This document shows, piece after piece, positions 49,335 to 61,935 of a DNA stretch of 64,000 bases; within the stretch, counting starts at the first letter, position 1; each line of letters begins with the position of its first letter. A model generated the notes under the pieces. That model ran no database searches, had not been told where the DNA came from, and was given only the letters and a program-made list of their open reading frames with translations. The position numbers and the translations under genes were made by a program. The stretch lies in NCBI RefSeq assembly GCF_003255815.1, contig NC_037669.1:118780021-118844020 (forward strand), read 5' to 3'. This DNA comes from Theropithecus gelada (lineage: Eukaryota > Chordata > Mammalia > Primates > Cercopithecidae).

Positions 49335-49654
49335 GGCTGAGCACAGTGGCTCATGCCTGTAATCCCAGCAATTTGGGAGGCCAAGGCAAGTGGATCACCT
49401 GAGGTCAGGAGTTCAAAACCAGCCTGGCCAACATGGCAAAACCCATCTCTACTAAAAGTACAAAAATTAGCCAGCCATGGTGGCGGGAGCCTGTAATCCC
49501 AGCTATTTGGAAGGCAGAGGCAGGAGAATCGCTTGATCCCAGGGGATGGAGGTTGCATTGAGCCGAGATCAGCCCCTATACTCTAGACTGGATGACAGAG
49601 GGAGACTCCATCACAGAAAAAAAAAAACAACAAATACAAGTAATTAAAAATAAC
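49335..49654 (+). mobile_element. AluSx element with extended A-rich tail
   Basis: Alu body with target-site copies AAAATATAAGCTCT (49321-49334) and AAAATATGAGCTCT (49655-49668). The tail extends to the second copy through a non-pure A stretch. Confidence 0.92.
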
Positions 49655-49668
49655 AAAATATGAGCTCT

Positions 49669-51149
49669 AATTTGGATGTCTACCTAAAGTTATAATAATT
49701 AAACACATTCCACTTTTCTGTGTGTTTTATTTTGGTTACTATTTTTTGTTTTGAGGCATCATTCCGTTGTAAGCCAAAAATATAATTTTTTAGGTAAATG
49801 TAATACCAAATACTATTCCAGTCCACCTTTGGGAACTTAAATTACTAGGCAACTTAAAAGTATTCAAGTTTTCTTTTTTGGGGGGAAAAAGTCAAATATT
49901 TCTATAACGGGAGCCTTTCTACATGAGATCACAGAAAAGAATTCATTAATTTTCTCTCAGACAACCACACTGGAGGCCAAAATCTTTGTTCAGGGAAGGG
50001 AGAGCGCATTCATCAATTAAGTGTAGTAATGTTGTGGGGCTTTGTTTATAAGTCCGACATAAATCGCCATCTGCTAACTTGGACTAGAAAGCTTTAATTG
50101 ATATTTATGTAGTTCAGAATAAAGTAAAGGAAGAGGCCTGTGTGAAAACACCACTCCATAATGATTTTCACATCCCTGGATCAATGCAATCCTATTCTGA
50201 CTGAATAATGTCATGTTTAAGGCTTCCTTCCCATGCCCTTTCATTATCTAGACATTAGTTTTCTCATGTTATAAATATATTTACATCTCCTATGACAAAT
50301 TCCTAATTTGTAAATTTTCAAACAACAAAAGGAAAAAAAATCAGACTACTTTTTAAAAGGTAAATAAACTGCAACTTCACCTAAGCACAGATTTTCAGTG
50401 CTTCAGATTCCTTAAATTACATTCAACTTCTTATAAACTTTTTTTTAACCAATTTATTCCTATCTATTTCAAATGCTGGACCTCCAGTTATTCTTTCTTG
50501 ATTAATTCTACTTACCTATCATCATTTCCAAGTTGTATTTATTATGTGATTTGATCACTCATTTATATAATTTCATTACGCAGATTTTGTTTTCTAACTA
50601 AAATGCAAGCTTTGAAGATAGAGACCCTATCTTTTGTTTATTTTGTTCATTCAAATCTCTTGCCCTATTACTTTACATAAAACAAACATAAGTCATTCAA
50701 CCTCTAAAACCATTAACCTTGGCCCAAATTTACCCATGACAAAATCACTCCAGGAAAAGTTATAATTTTATTTAAAAAGTGTACTTTATGTTCCCAAAGA
50801 GTTAAAGACCCCTCTTGATGCCCTGTGACCTGACTAGAATTCACATGCCTTTATCACATACAATGGAAACTTTCAATCTTCCTTTAACCAGTCTGAACCT
50901 CAGGAAAAATAACTTCATATTTCTGTATTTTTATCATTTTAAGTCTATAATTTCCACTCTGTTTTTTAAAAAATTAAAAATAATTAAGGAAACAACACAT
51001 AGGTGCCTTTCTCAGAAACTGACATTTCATCTTTGCCAAGATGTGCACTCAAGTGGAAAGGCAGGAGGAACTCACAATGAAGAGAGTAAATGCCTGACAG
51101 CCTACAATAACATGGTGCCCTAAAAGATCACGTGCAACTGAGCACTACA
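49669..51149. other. Intronic sequence without recognised elements
   Basis: AT-rich; nothing supported. Confidence 0.4.
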
Positions 51150-51350
51150 GAGGAAGCTCTATGACTGAGCGCTTGGGTATTTCATTTGACATTGCCATAC
51201 TCCTAGCGGCTAGTGCAATTCTCTACAATGTACACTCTCTAAATGCAGACATTTTTGTTTTGCTCACCGCAGTGTCCTCAAGCACCAAGGATAGCCCTAA
51301 CACACAGTAGTGCTCAGTCCACCTATAAAGAACAAACATTTGTAGAACAA
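51150..51350 (+). repeat. L2 LINE 3' relic
   Basis: TTTTGCTCACCGCAGTGTCC, TCAAGCACCAAGGATAGCCC and AACACACAGTAGTGCTCAGT follow L2 3'-end order. Confidence 0.5.
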
Positions 51351-51649
51351 ATGTGTAATACAATGACATTAGTAGGAAATGATATAAAAGAAAGACCCTG
51401 CCCTAGTTAAATTTTATTTTGAGATTACGTTTCTTCTGGTAGCTTAAGAGGGATACAAACCATAAGTATCCAGGAACAATTGACCAGTACGGTGATGAGT
51501 CAAAATATCAAATCACAAAAGAAAAAGCTTTAGAAACTGGGACCTTAAGCCTGTAAAAGAGGACTAAAGGCAAACAAGCTAACCATAGTTGAGTTTACAG
51601 GGTTATCATGTGAAAGAAGAAACAAATGTGTTCTAGGTTGCTATGGAGT

Positions 51650-51910
51650 AGTGTTTTTTTGAACTCCAGGTCAGGACCCATTCTTGGGTCACATAATCAA
51701 TTTAGTGGGTCACTGACTGGCATTCTTTTAAATAAAATCGAATAGAATTGCATCACAAAGGAAAAAGGCAAGTACTGATTTGTGAAACTTTTGATTCAGT
51801 AATATGTATATAAATATGTGTGTGTGTGTGTGTGTGTGTATGTGTTTACTGGGCTACAATGTAAAACATGTTTCTCAATGTGTGCCCCACTCAAAAATAT
51901 GTAGAAAAAT
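51650..51910. repeat. Probable old DNA transposon relic
   Basis: AGGACCCATTCTTGGGTCAC and ATCAATTTAGTGGGTCACTG recall short hAT-type repeats whose ends carry gggtcgtgacc-like text. An internal TG run lies at 51817-51845. Family not assigned. Confidence 0.4.
51817..51845. repeat. (TG)n microsatellite
   Basis: Eleven TG units, one TA, then two more TG. Confidence 0.93.
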
Positions 51911-54900
51911 AGTGCTATAGAAAGCCTATCTCTGTCCATGCCAATTTAGGCTCAATATAAAAATGAGACATGTTACAACAAAAAAAAAATTAACTGACTC
52001 CTTCTAAAAGTTGAAGGGTCAATATCCACTGACAAGGAGCATTCAGCTTTTAGAAGGAATCAGTAAATTTCCATTTTTGTTGTTGTTGACATGTAGTGGA
52101 TATTTCTGTATCTTCATACAGAAATCAAAAACTGAAGGAAACCTAAGTGACCTCTTGATCCCACTTTTTCATATCATTAATCACAAAAATGAAGAGATCT
52201 AAAACCAAACTGGTGGGCAGAGGCCGAACCAGGACTAGAATATCATGCCTCTAGCACAGGCCAGTGACCAAGTGTCAAGATGTTGTCCAGTAGGTCTCAG
52301 CACTAGCTAGAACGGAGAATTAGATGGCTTCCCTGGTTCTTGGCATTTAAAATTCTTTGATATAAAACTACAAGTACCATACATATCTTTGGACAGTCAG
52401 TTTTATAAATTATCAGGATAAAAAGATAATAAGGACTATATTATTTATAGAGCTCAGGACTTCAAACATGATAAAAGTATTAAGGAAGCATTAAAGACCT
52501 CTTCCTTCAATGTTTTAGAAGACACAAAGACAAGGAAAAAAAGGTTTTTGGCAACATAGGTACAAATGTATTAAAATCAAGAAGTTCAAATACTTGTGAT
52601 TGGATTATGTTTAAAACTCTGTAATTCTAAACACACGATCACACAGGCTTTCACTCGTGCAAGGCAAGAAAGTTTTGTTATTGGAAGGAAGTTGGCAGAA
52701 CAGAGTGGATAGTTTGACACTGGATGACAACATCAATTATGCCAGATGGAGTCCTGCAATAAGCTAACTGTGGGTCCCCAACCGGTAATCAATCATGTGA
52801 CTGTGGCCACTAACGGGCTAGGGGCCTGCCAAATTTCACATGACTGATAGTTATGAAATAGCTTCCTTTCCGTGTGTCTCAAAACAGGCTTAAATTACCT
52901 TATTTTTTTCAGCCCTTAAAGTATAACCCATGCTATAAAATAGCAAACTAAGATATCTGCAACATCCTCCACCATGAAATCATGCTCTACAGCCAAAAGA
53001 CAAGATTCTATAGTTACAAGCAAGAAATCTCGCTGACTTTAGGACAAGTTGCTGACATGCAAAAGCATGAAGTAACAGGTTGCTGTTAAGCAGAACTACT
53101 CTGATGTCTTTAAGGTTTTAACCTTGTGCTAATTTTACCTTTTTAAAAAAGAGTTCAAGGATCAGCACTCATTCTAAGTCCTTGATACATGGCTGCTCTA
53201 TGTATCTGTGCACCAGCTGATTTGATGTTTGTGAGCACACACATACGGGTGTCATTTCTGAGTTACAGAATTCACAGCATCTGTAAGCAGAGAATTAGGT
53301 CTGAATACTAGCCCAGCAGAATTGTGGAACCACAGCTACTTGCACACAAGAGGGTCACCTCAGTGGCACTCACAGTGGTCACAGGCAATAACGTAGCCTC
53401 AGTGTATCATCAACTGTATCAAGACCTCCCTCAGGCTAGAAGCAGCCTTTCAATCAAGTGCCTGGAAAAATGGGGTCCAACACTTGTCAATTCATTTGCA
53501 GACAATTATATTTCAATCCATGTTTTGCAAGGTCTTACTCAGAGAAAGTTTTCCTCCACAGTCCTCATCCTGTGATGCATCCCTTTCTTGAAGATGCAGC
53601 TCAACATCCTCCTAAATTCAGATGACCTGGCTTCCAAAAGGAGAACATTTCTTAAGGGTCATGTGGTGGGGGAAGGGATCAGGGGAGAAAAAGCACAAAA
53701 GAAAAGTGTTTCCATTTTCTTTCATTAAAATAATGAGAGTTTCTCAGTGAAGAGGACATAAAGCAAAGTCGGTTAGTAAACTTACTTATGCTACAGAATC
53801 ATGCACCCATTACAAGGTAGAGTCAGTTCTAAAGCTTCAATGAAAACAGTTAACTACAGAATATACCATATAGGGACCTGCATGAGACTAATTCATCAAA
53901 AATGCCTTTACATAATGCTGACCTGCTCTTTGAATCATCATTAAAAGTGTAAATGGAAAGTTTATTGGCAATGAGGCAGATATAGAAAATGGGAACTCAC
54001 TCATCACAACTACCTTTCATTTCACAAATAAACCGTAATTTTCTTTTCAAGAAGTCAAATCACTTTCTAGTGATATTTGGTTTCCCCTCCCAAAGGTTGT
54101 TTTGCCAAGTGAAGAAAGTCAAAGTCCACAGCAACTAAATGATTTACCTAACTTCAAACAGAAGCTGGTACTGCAGCCAGGAATGAAGTGTTTCACCTGC
54201 TCTTCAATATTTTTTGTCTTAAAATCCCAATCCACTTTCACACTCTGTCTCTACATTCGAACTGCTACACTTGAGAATTACCAATGGAAAGTGGGCAAAC
54301 AGGACCTGCTGGAAACACCCCACCACCATGCTCATTCTCAATGTTGGGAGGCACCTTCTCTCCAAACTTTTCAAAGCAGAGTTCCAGGCCCAGTGTTTAA
54401 CACAGTAGCTGAGAAACAGCACCTGGCTATAGTACTGCAAGCCCTTCACATAAATGCTAACAATAACAGTTCGATCCCATAAACAAAGAAAATGTCAGTT
54501 TTAGAACTGCTAAATGAGAGGACAGCAGACATGTTTAATTATGTCTGCAGGGTGGCTATGGTCCAATACCTGCCACCATCTGGAGGCTTTGCTTGCTTCC
54601 ATTTCAGAGCCCCACCATGGCTGGTGGGAACAACCACTCCGGCCCTTTTCATCAACATAAAGAAAAAATTAAAATAATTAGACTTCAGTGCTTCATAAAG
54701 GCTTAGACGAAAGCACATTATAAGAGGCATCAGTGTCACAGTTTATGTGGTCTCAGTTTCATTTGAAATGAAACCTAGCTTCATTACCACTGAGTTTTCT
54801 TGATGTATTTTCATATATGGGAGCTCTGTCAACATGAGGCTGTAGGAGAAAGATAAATAGCTAAACACTCGCTTCTTAATGGCTGCTTTTGGCCCACAAA

Positions 54901-54917
54901 GTCCATTTTACTATCTT
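51911..54917. other. Intronic sequence without firm elements
   Basis: A reverse MIR is possible near 54125-54200 (AAATGATTTACCTAACTTCA), but it is too weak to list. Open frames of 126 and 83 codons here have no domain signature. Confidence 0.35.
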
Positions 54918-55234
54918 TTTTGTTTGTTTGTTTGTTTGTTTTTTGAGAAGGCGCCTCGATTCGCTCTGTCGCCCAGGCTGGAGTGCAGTGGCGCTATCTC
55001 GGCTCACCGCAAGCTCCGCCTCCCGGGTTCACGCCATTCTCCTGCCTCAGCCTCCCCAGTAGCTGGGACCACAGGCACTTGCCACTACGCCCGGTTAATT
55101 TTTTTTTTTTATTTTTAGTAGAGACAGGGTTTCATCGTGTTAGCCAGGATGGTCTCGATCTCCTGACCTCGTGATCCGCCCACCTCAGCCTCCCAAAGTG
55201 CTGAGATTACAGGCATGAGCCACCGCGCCTGGCC
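54918..55234 (-). mobile_element. AluY element
   Basis: Reverse Alu with Y-type spellings (CACCGCAAGCTCCGCCTCCC, GTTCACGCCATTCTCCTGCC, TCGTGATCCGCCCACCTC) and a (TTTG)n tail. Target-site copies AAGTCCATTTTACTATCTT (54899-54917) and a one-base-shorter copy (55235-55252). Confidence 0.92.
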
Positions 55235-55646
55235 AAGTCATTTTACTATCTTATCACCACTCCTAATGTTAAGCTTGACCAAGAAGCTGGACTCTTTACA
55301 AAGCAAGAACTCGTCTACAAGGCTGAAAATCATACGGCAATGTCATAGCAGTTTTTACTTAGCTAGGAAGGAATTAACAAGAGGATGCCTCCAGATGCGG
55401 TAGACTGTCAATTTCCCATGTTGGTGATCAAACAGGATTGTGTTGTTAGGCATTATAGTTTTAAACATTCGATTATCCACTTTGTAAAAATTTCACCTTT
55501 ATTAACATTATTACTATTTAATGATACAACCATTCATTGACAACCCTAACGAGGTCAAGATACTGATAGCCACGAAATGCCAAGATGTTATCATTACCCC
55601 ATGAAATGCAAACTACAAATTCTCCTAGGTCTCTCAAACTCTATAG

Positions 55647-55849
55647 CCTCGCTGTCCAATACTAGAACCACTAGCTACATGTGACTATTTAAATTTAAAT
55701 TACTGAAAATTAAATAAAACCTTGAATTCTGTTTCTCAGTCACACTAGCCACATTTGAGTGCTCAACAGCCACATGTGACTACTGGGCATACACATACTA
55801 GATAACACAGGTATTTCCATAATTTCAACAATTCTATTGGACAGCACTG
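55647..55849. mobile_element. hAT-Charlie-type short DNA transposon
   Basis: CGCTGTCCAATACTAG at the left and TTCTATTGGACAGCACTG at the right form terminal inverted repeats. AGCTACATGTGACTATTTAA and CAACAGCCACATGTGACTAC also face each other inside. Exact MER subfamily not assigned. Confidence 0.65.
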
Positions 55850-55929
55850 CTATAAAATGCCATATTTTCATTGAAGAAAACGAAGGATGAGTTTCCAACA
55901 TAGGAACGACTAGTATTTCACGTTATCCA

Positions 55930-56175
55930 CCAAAAGAGGCACTCTAGCAGAGTTGTTAAGGGCCAGGACTCTAGAATTCAACTGCTACAATTCTGACCCT
56001 GGCTCGACCACTTAGCACTGGGACTGGAGCCAGTTACTTCACTCTCCATGTCTCAGTTTCTATCTGTAAAACAAGGATAAATACAACACCTATCCTCATA
56101 GGACCATGGTAATGAGTAAATGACTTTATATGGATGTGCTCGCTATGTAAATATTCGCTGTTATTATTACTAAGG
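55930..56175 (+). repeat. MIR SINE, nearly full length
   Basis: GGACTCTAGAATTCAACTGC, CCTGGCTCGACCACTTAGCA, TGTCTCAGTTTCTATCTGTA and CTCATAGGACCATGGTAATG appear in MIR consensus order, ending near the TTATTATTAC tail. Confidence 0.82.
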
Positions 56176-57079
56176 CCTACAATATGCTTCAAAGCCCTAA
56201 AAAAATTGCATACCCTTTTTTAGCTAGTAAGTATTTTGTTCCTTTGAGTGTGTGTGACAACAAGCCTCCATGCTGTCTTGAGACATTTGAGAGAAAAACT
56301 AAGATTCATTAGCCACAATCTGACTTCTAAGTCTGACCACCTTTCGTAAGACTCTTCACCGAAAATGAATAAAAATTAACTCTGATTTTATTTCAATATT
56401 TTTAACAAAATAAAAATTTTAATGAATCAATTAATTGACTATACACACATATAAACCAGGTTAGTTTTTCCAAGTCAGGCTAAATTCATAGCATTAAAGT
56501 GTATAAATATATATATACCTAAAGATACATGAGCCCATAAAACCATTTACTTATTCTATAAAACCTTAAGACTTCGCCTTAATAATCACCAGCAATTAGC
56601 AAATACTTTGCTTGAATGGAAACCTGCTATTAAAGTTATATCCAACTCAATGAAAATTCCAAATTAGTTGAGTCTAAACTAATGATTGAGTAAGCTTAAG
56701 GTATACTATATTTAGCCTGTTTGAAATAGCTGGGAAATATAATGATTGAAAACACATAAAACTGAAGAACAGTACGTTTCTACACAATAGTTTTAAAGTT
56801 TATGAAGTGTCTTATTTTTAATTGAATTAAGTCTGAAAAATAGACTAATTTTTAGCACTATCAAAACATGCATTTGTTACTGTGAATAATGTTTTCCACA
56901 TATAAGAAAAAAAAATTTTGTCAGCCAAAACCAATCAACTTGAAAAATGCTGATTAGTTAGAAACTGCATAATCCTGACCCATTTTTGCAGCAAAAATGC
57001 CTCTATTTTTCCCAAAAACTTTTTGTTTTAAATTAGAAGAAAATATATTTCTGAAAGAACTTATCTGAAAAAAATACTG
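56176..57079. other. Intronic sequence without recognised elements
   Basis: AT-rich; nothing supported. Confidence 0.4.
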
Positions 57080-57290
57080 AAATATTGAGGGATGAAATAA
57101 TATGCCTGAGATTTGCTTCAGAATATTACAGCAAGGAGCAGAGAATGAAAAGGCGTAAAGATGAAACAAGACTGGCACGAGCTGATGATTGTCAAGGCTG
57201 AGTAATAAGTCCAGGAGAATCTACTACTATTCTCTACTTTCGTCTATGTTCAAATTTTTTTCATAAATTACAATGTTTTTAAAAAGCTCA
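57080..57290 (+). mobile_element. L1M-type 3' end
   Basis: GAGATTTGCTTCAGAATATT, GATGAAACAAGACTGGCACG and TACTATTCTCTACTTTCGTC keep the order of L1MC/L1ME 3' UTRs. Confidence 0.7.
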
Positions 57291-57914
57291 ACTAAGAAAA
57301 GTGTAAAAGGTGTTTTTGGTTTAAAGTAAAAGGTAAATGCTAAATATGTCACAGCAAAGATACACCAGTTTCACAGTCAGTAGCCGGAGTGCTAGGATTC
57401 TGCTCTTCTCCCCTTGTCAGTCACCATAGACAGTAGGATTTACAATTATCCCAAACAACTGTATGTCCAGAAGAGTGTTGATTCTTTCATGCGGCCTGGT
57501 TTTGGATCTTGTTTATCTCTCTCTTCACCAATTCCAGAGAAAGAAAACCACAGGGAAGATTGGCTAGCACACTCCAGAAATAGTCAAGGGTCTTATTTTG
57601 ATATCACAATTCTTGAGTCCAAGATGTACCCTATTTTTTAAGACTTTCAAAAGATTGCATTCTATTGACAGATCCCAGTCTAGCAACAGAACATCTAAAA
57701 TTGCAGTTATGGTAACGGGATGATTTAATACCCTAATAATGGCCTGGAAAAATGTTAGCATGTTGAAAATATTTCACGTTCATATCATTTCAAAAGTGCA
57801 GAAGATAAGTACCTACAGATTTTCAATTAGAGGTTACTCAAGCTTGAGACATCATAAATGCCCTGGAAAGAAAAGGGGGCAGGGGACGTGGAATTCAGAG
57901 ACTGGAATGGAAGC
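57291..57914. other. Intronic sequence without recognised elements
   Basis: Nothing supported. Confidence 0.4.
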
Positions 57915-57939
57915 AGTAGCTTGACTTGTCCCTTTATTT

Positions 57940-58110
57940 GCCACAATGCCCTAAGTAAGGAAAGGCACACACTCTCAGACTAGGTTTTCTCATGTGTAAA
58001 CTGGGATAATAGTCACTGTGTTCACACCACAGGGTCACTGTGAGAATGCTACAATAGACAATATACATAATAGAAACAGTTTTGTAAATACTGTGGTATT
58101 TAAATATAAG
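57940..58110 (+). repeat. MIR SINE 3' half
   Basis: CATGTGTAAACTGGGATAAT and AGGGTCACTGTGAGAATGCT match the MIR 3' half. Confidence 0.65.
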
Positions 58111-58409
58111 GCATCAGCTTGTAAAGTGCTTTAGTAGCCCCTCGAAAATGGCTTCAGGCTATTCCCCTACTTGGAATCGGAAAGGGGAAGAGGCCAATTA
58201 AATTCAAGAAGACTAAATGGAATTGTCAGCCAGATTCCACAACTCCCTCCCAGTGAAGCTGAAACAAGAGCCACCTGGCCAGAGCATCAAAAAGTCACTG
58301 GACTGAAAAGTCAGAGCTATGAAAAGTCAGCACAGCAGTCTAGAGAGTAAAGAAACTAAGGCAAACCAGTAAGACTAAAGGCACGCAATGACGACTTAAA
58401 AAACCCACT

Positions 58410-58491
58410 TATTCCACCTATGTAACAAACCCGCACGTTCTGTGCATGTATCCCAGAACTTAAAATAAATAAAAAATAAAAATAAATTTTT
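58410..58491 (+). mobile_element. Extremely 5'-truncated primate L1
   Basis: ACCTATGTAACAAACCCGCA, CGTTCTGTGCATGTATCCCA and GAACTTAAAATAAAT are the last bases of the primate L1 3' UTR plus tail. Ten-base copies AAAACCCACT at 58400-58409 and 58492-58501 flank it, so only about 80 bases were inserted. Confidence 0.85.
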
Positions 58492-58501
58492 AAAACCCAC
58501 T

Positions 58502-58910
58502 CAAAGATCTCAACCTTTGCCTAAAAGTGTTAATAGAGATATTTATTTGCTCTAGCCACATAAAAGCAGCATTTTACAAAACATTTTGCTTAGGAAAATA
58601 AAATGAATGAATACTCAAGAACATCTGATTTGATTTTATTAAGACATTCAAAACTGTCCACTTTAAGTGGAGACAGCAGCCAACAGCAGAGCCCTCTCCT
58701 GAGGATTCCACATCCTCACCCTCCCACAGGTACTCGGGTGACCTGCTAAATTGACTGGCAGCCGTGGCGAACCTCACCAGGCAGTTACCAGGTCAAGGAA
58801 ATTGACAGCAACATTTTGCAGTAGAAGCACAAGAAGCTGACCTAAATAACTAAACTAGGGACAAGAAAATATGTAACACAGAAAAGATTTACAAAGGAAT
58901 ATGGAGTTTC
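58502..58910. other. Intronic sequence without recognised elements
   Basis: Nothing supported. Confidence 0.4.
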
Positions 58911-58925
58911 AGGAGGGGAAAAATG

Positions 58926-59228
58926 GGCCGGGCGCGGTGGCTCAAGCCTGTAATCCCAGCACTTTGGGAGGCCGAGACGGGCGGATCATGAGGTCAGGAG
59001 ATCGAGACCATCCTGGCTAATACGGTGAAACCCCGTCTCTACTAAAAAATACAAAAAACTAGCCGGGCGAAGTGGCGGGTGCCTGTAGTCCCAGCTACTT
59101 GGGAGGCTGAGGCAGGAGAATGGCGTGAACCCGACAGGAGGAGCTTGCAGTGAGCTGAGATCCGGCCACTGCACTCCAGCCTGGGTGACAGAGCAAGACT
59201 CCGTCTCAAAAAAAAAAAAAAAAAAAAA
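58926..59228 (+). mobile_element. Young Alu, AluYR-like (Old World monkey branch)
   Basis: Full-length Alu with perfect 15-bp target-site copies AGGAGGGGAAAAATG (58911-58925 and 59229-59243). Spellings: GGCTCAAGCCTG, GCCGAGACGGGC, AAAAAACTAGCCGGGCGAAG and GCTGAGATCCGGCCACTGC. I associate these with the AluYRa group of macaques and relatives; a typical human AluY has CTCACGCCTG and GAGATCGCGCC. Confidence 0.8.
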
Positions 59229-59264
59229 AGGAGGGGAAAAATGTTATGTCCCCTCCCCGAAGAC

Positions 59265-59495
59265 CACAACTGCCTGGCTACAAACCCTAAGTCCCCAACT
59301 GACTAGCTTTTAACTTCAGGCAAGTTGCTTACCCTCTTACTACTTCTGCTTCTTCACTGGCAAGTGGAAATAATTAAATAAAGCACCTAATTCAGGACAC
59401 TGTGAAGATTAAATGAAGAAATGCACGTAAAGCACCTAGAACAGTGTTTGGCACATAGCAAGCGCTCAATCTGGGCTTATGATTATTATTAAATT
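59265..59495 (+). repeat. MIR SINE
   Basis: CAGGCAAGTTGCTTACCCTC, TGTGAAGATTAAATGAAGAA, AGCACCTAGAACAGTGTTTG and GCACATAGCAAGCGCTCAAT match MIR from mid-element to 3' end. Confidence 0.8.
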
Positions 59496-59539
59496 TCCTG
59501 ACAAAATGTTTTTATTCTTGCTATCAATGAGGGCTCCTC

Positions 59540-59834
59540 TGGCCGGGTACGGTGGCTCATGCCTGTAATTACAGCACTTTGGGAGGCCGAGGCAGGTGGA
59601 TCATCTGAGGTCAGGAGTTCGAGACCAGCCTAGCCAACATGGCAAAACCCCATCTCTTCCAAAAATACAAAAAATTAGCCGGACGTGGTGGCATAAGCCT
59701 GTAATCCCAGCTACTCAGGAGGCTGAGGCAGGAGAATCGCTTGAACCCAGGAGGCGGAGGCTGCAGTGAGACGAGATTGTGCCACTGCAATCCAGCCTGG
59801 GAGACAGAGTGAGACTCCATCTCAAAAAAAAAAA
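59540..59834 (+). mobile_element. AluS element
   Basis: Full-length Alu. Perfect 11-bp copies GAGGGCTCCTC at 59529-59539 and 59835-59845. Confidence 0.94.
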
Positions 59835-60004
59835 GAGGGCTCCTCAAAAAGTGTCCAAATATTTGCTCAGCAGTTCAGAAGGAGAGCTACAAGATTAATT
59901 CAAGCAAAATTTCTGAGGAAACAGAGGAATGAGTATTGAAAGTGTGGGAGCCATGGTCAAGCCAGTCCATCATTAGCTTCTGTTCTTTCTGGTGCTTCCC
60001 CATT

Positions 60005-60330
60005 CACTCGGCAGAACATCAGCTCTGACTGTGGGGATATAAAGGTGAACTTACAAGCCCTCTGCAGGAAGCCCAGAATGGGAGTCCACTGAGGGAATAG
60101 GTGGGTAACTAAATGACACAAGTGTATAAGACCAAATAGAAGCCCCTGAAAAGAGCAGAAGGGGCTACAGAATGGGATCCACCACGATGAGAGCCTGAAG
60201 AGTTGGGAAAGGTAGAAAGAAAGCAAGGCAGTCACCCTGTGACTGAGGTGGAGGAGGAGTGGGGAGGTATGCCAGGCAGGAGAGACACAGGGAGGCCATG
60301 TACAGCACAGAGGGAGAAGATGATGATGCC
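60005..60330 (-). repeat. Possible L2 LINE relic
   Basis: TGTGGGGATATAAAGGTGAA and AAGCCCTCTGCAGGAAGCCC, then G/A-rich text, resemble a decayed reverse L2. Confidence 0.35.
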
Positions 60331-61819
60331 CTGGAACATTCTCTGCTCTCAGAAGTCACAAGTATTCTACCATTAATTCCCAGAGGAAGTCTCTTCAAAA
60401 CAGACAGGAGAAGGAAACACTTATAATAAGTCTTGCAGGTCAGTAGCAGAGAAACAAACTGGTTTCCCTAGGTCTAGAAAAGAGCCTGTTCTGTAGTACT
60501 AACTCTTGGACCACAAATCCCTAACAAAATGCAAACTTCTAAAGATTCTTAATAGGTCTGTTAAGTAATTTTTTTTTTCAAGTGTGATGACATTTCACTC
60601 CACTGATCCAGGTGCAAAGACTGTACCAAAAACCCACCAGAGACTTCGTTTCATATAGGAAACTCTTGATGTAATTGTAGCTCTATGACTCATGGTAATT
60701 ATCTTTTTAAAGAAACATATAAAACATGAAGAACGTGTACTTTTATTTTATGATCTTTTATAAAATAATAGCATTAGTATTTCATTCATAAGTGTAATAA
60801 AGTAACATCAAACAAGAAAAAAAGGAGAGTCCGACTCTGGTGCCTTAGTGAACACGGAAAAGCCTTACAGATCAGATTTACAGCAAGCCAGACAAACTCA
60901 TCTTCACACCACTTTCATCCTACCCATCAAAAAGGTAGTAAGACTTCAAAAAGCACATCAATCAGGCCACTCTTGCTGTTTCAGACACAACCCCAAAAGA
61001 ACTTATAAACTATAGCACCACATTATATATAGAAAAATACCACTGCTGCCTGAATAGTATCTAAACAGTGGAAATTTAAAAGGACAAAATTAGGAAGCAG
61101 AATAATAAAAGCCTAGAGGAGGATTCTGACAGCTCATGGAAGACTGGGTGACAGTAGGAGACTGTGGACCAGGACTTAGATCTGTAGAGGAAAAAGAACC
61201 AAGTTAGAAACCACTCTACGTCAAGCAAGAAGGAAGAGCTGCAATCTGAGAAAAGGGTGAGCTGGTGCAAGACCCCTAAATCCACAATAAGAGAATACTG
61301 CATGTCAGCTACTGAACAACAGCAACAAAAATTTGTATACCTTTCAATAAAAGTGCTTCAAAAGAGCTACCTATGTTCACATACTCGTGCCACCAATTAA
61401 AAGTATAATAATCAAAATTAGTTTCTTTAAATTATTTTCAATTTATATACCAGAATCTCAAAACAGATAAAAATTCCTTTCTGAAGTATGCAACTTAATG
61501 TCACTTCTCCATGTGTAGCATTTTCTTCAAAAACACAAAATTTTGTTAATGTTCTTCTAACTCCCAAGTTACTCAGTAACCACAAGAGTAACTGAAAAAC
61601 AGTCTGGGAACAGTAGCACGTAGATCCAGGTCTTAATCTGAGCCTTGTGACCAAGCTTTACTAAATGGCTCAACTCAGACAAGTCCTGAGTTTCCCAGAG
61701 GAAAATGAGCTTTATTTCCTGAAGCCTGTAGCCACCTCTGTCCTGAAAGGACAGGAAACTGTAATAATTTTCCCCAAAATTATATGTAAACAGGCTGCAG
61801 AAGGGAGTTACCTAGATAT
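60331..61819. other. Intronic sequence without recognised elements
   Basis: Nothing supported. Confidence 0.4.
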
Positions 61820-61935
61820 TGCCTTGGTCAGATATTACCTCCCTAAGTCTCAGTTTTCTCATCAGGAAAATAGGAATCACATCATTCCCCTTCCAGGGTT
61901 GATACGAAGGTACACATGGTCATAGTGGAATTGAA
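61820..61935 (+). repeat. MIR SINE fragment
   Basis: CTCCCTAAGTCTCAGTTTTC and TCATCAGGAAAATAGGAATC, then CCAGGGTTGATACGAAGGTA, match the MIR 3' half. Confidence 0.65.

Noticed and set aside
54102..54482. 126-codon plus-strand frame
   Set aside because: No protein-family resemblance; its start overlaps a possible MIR remnant.
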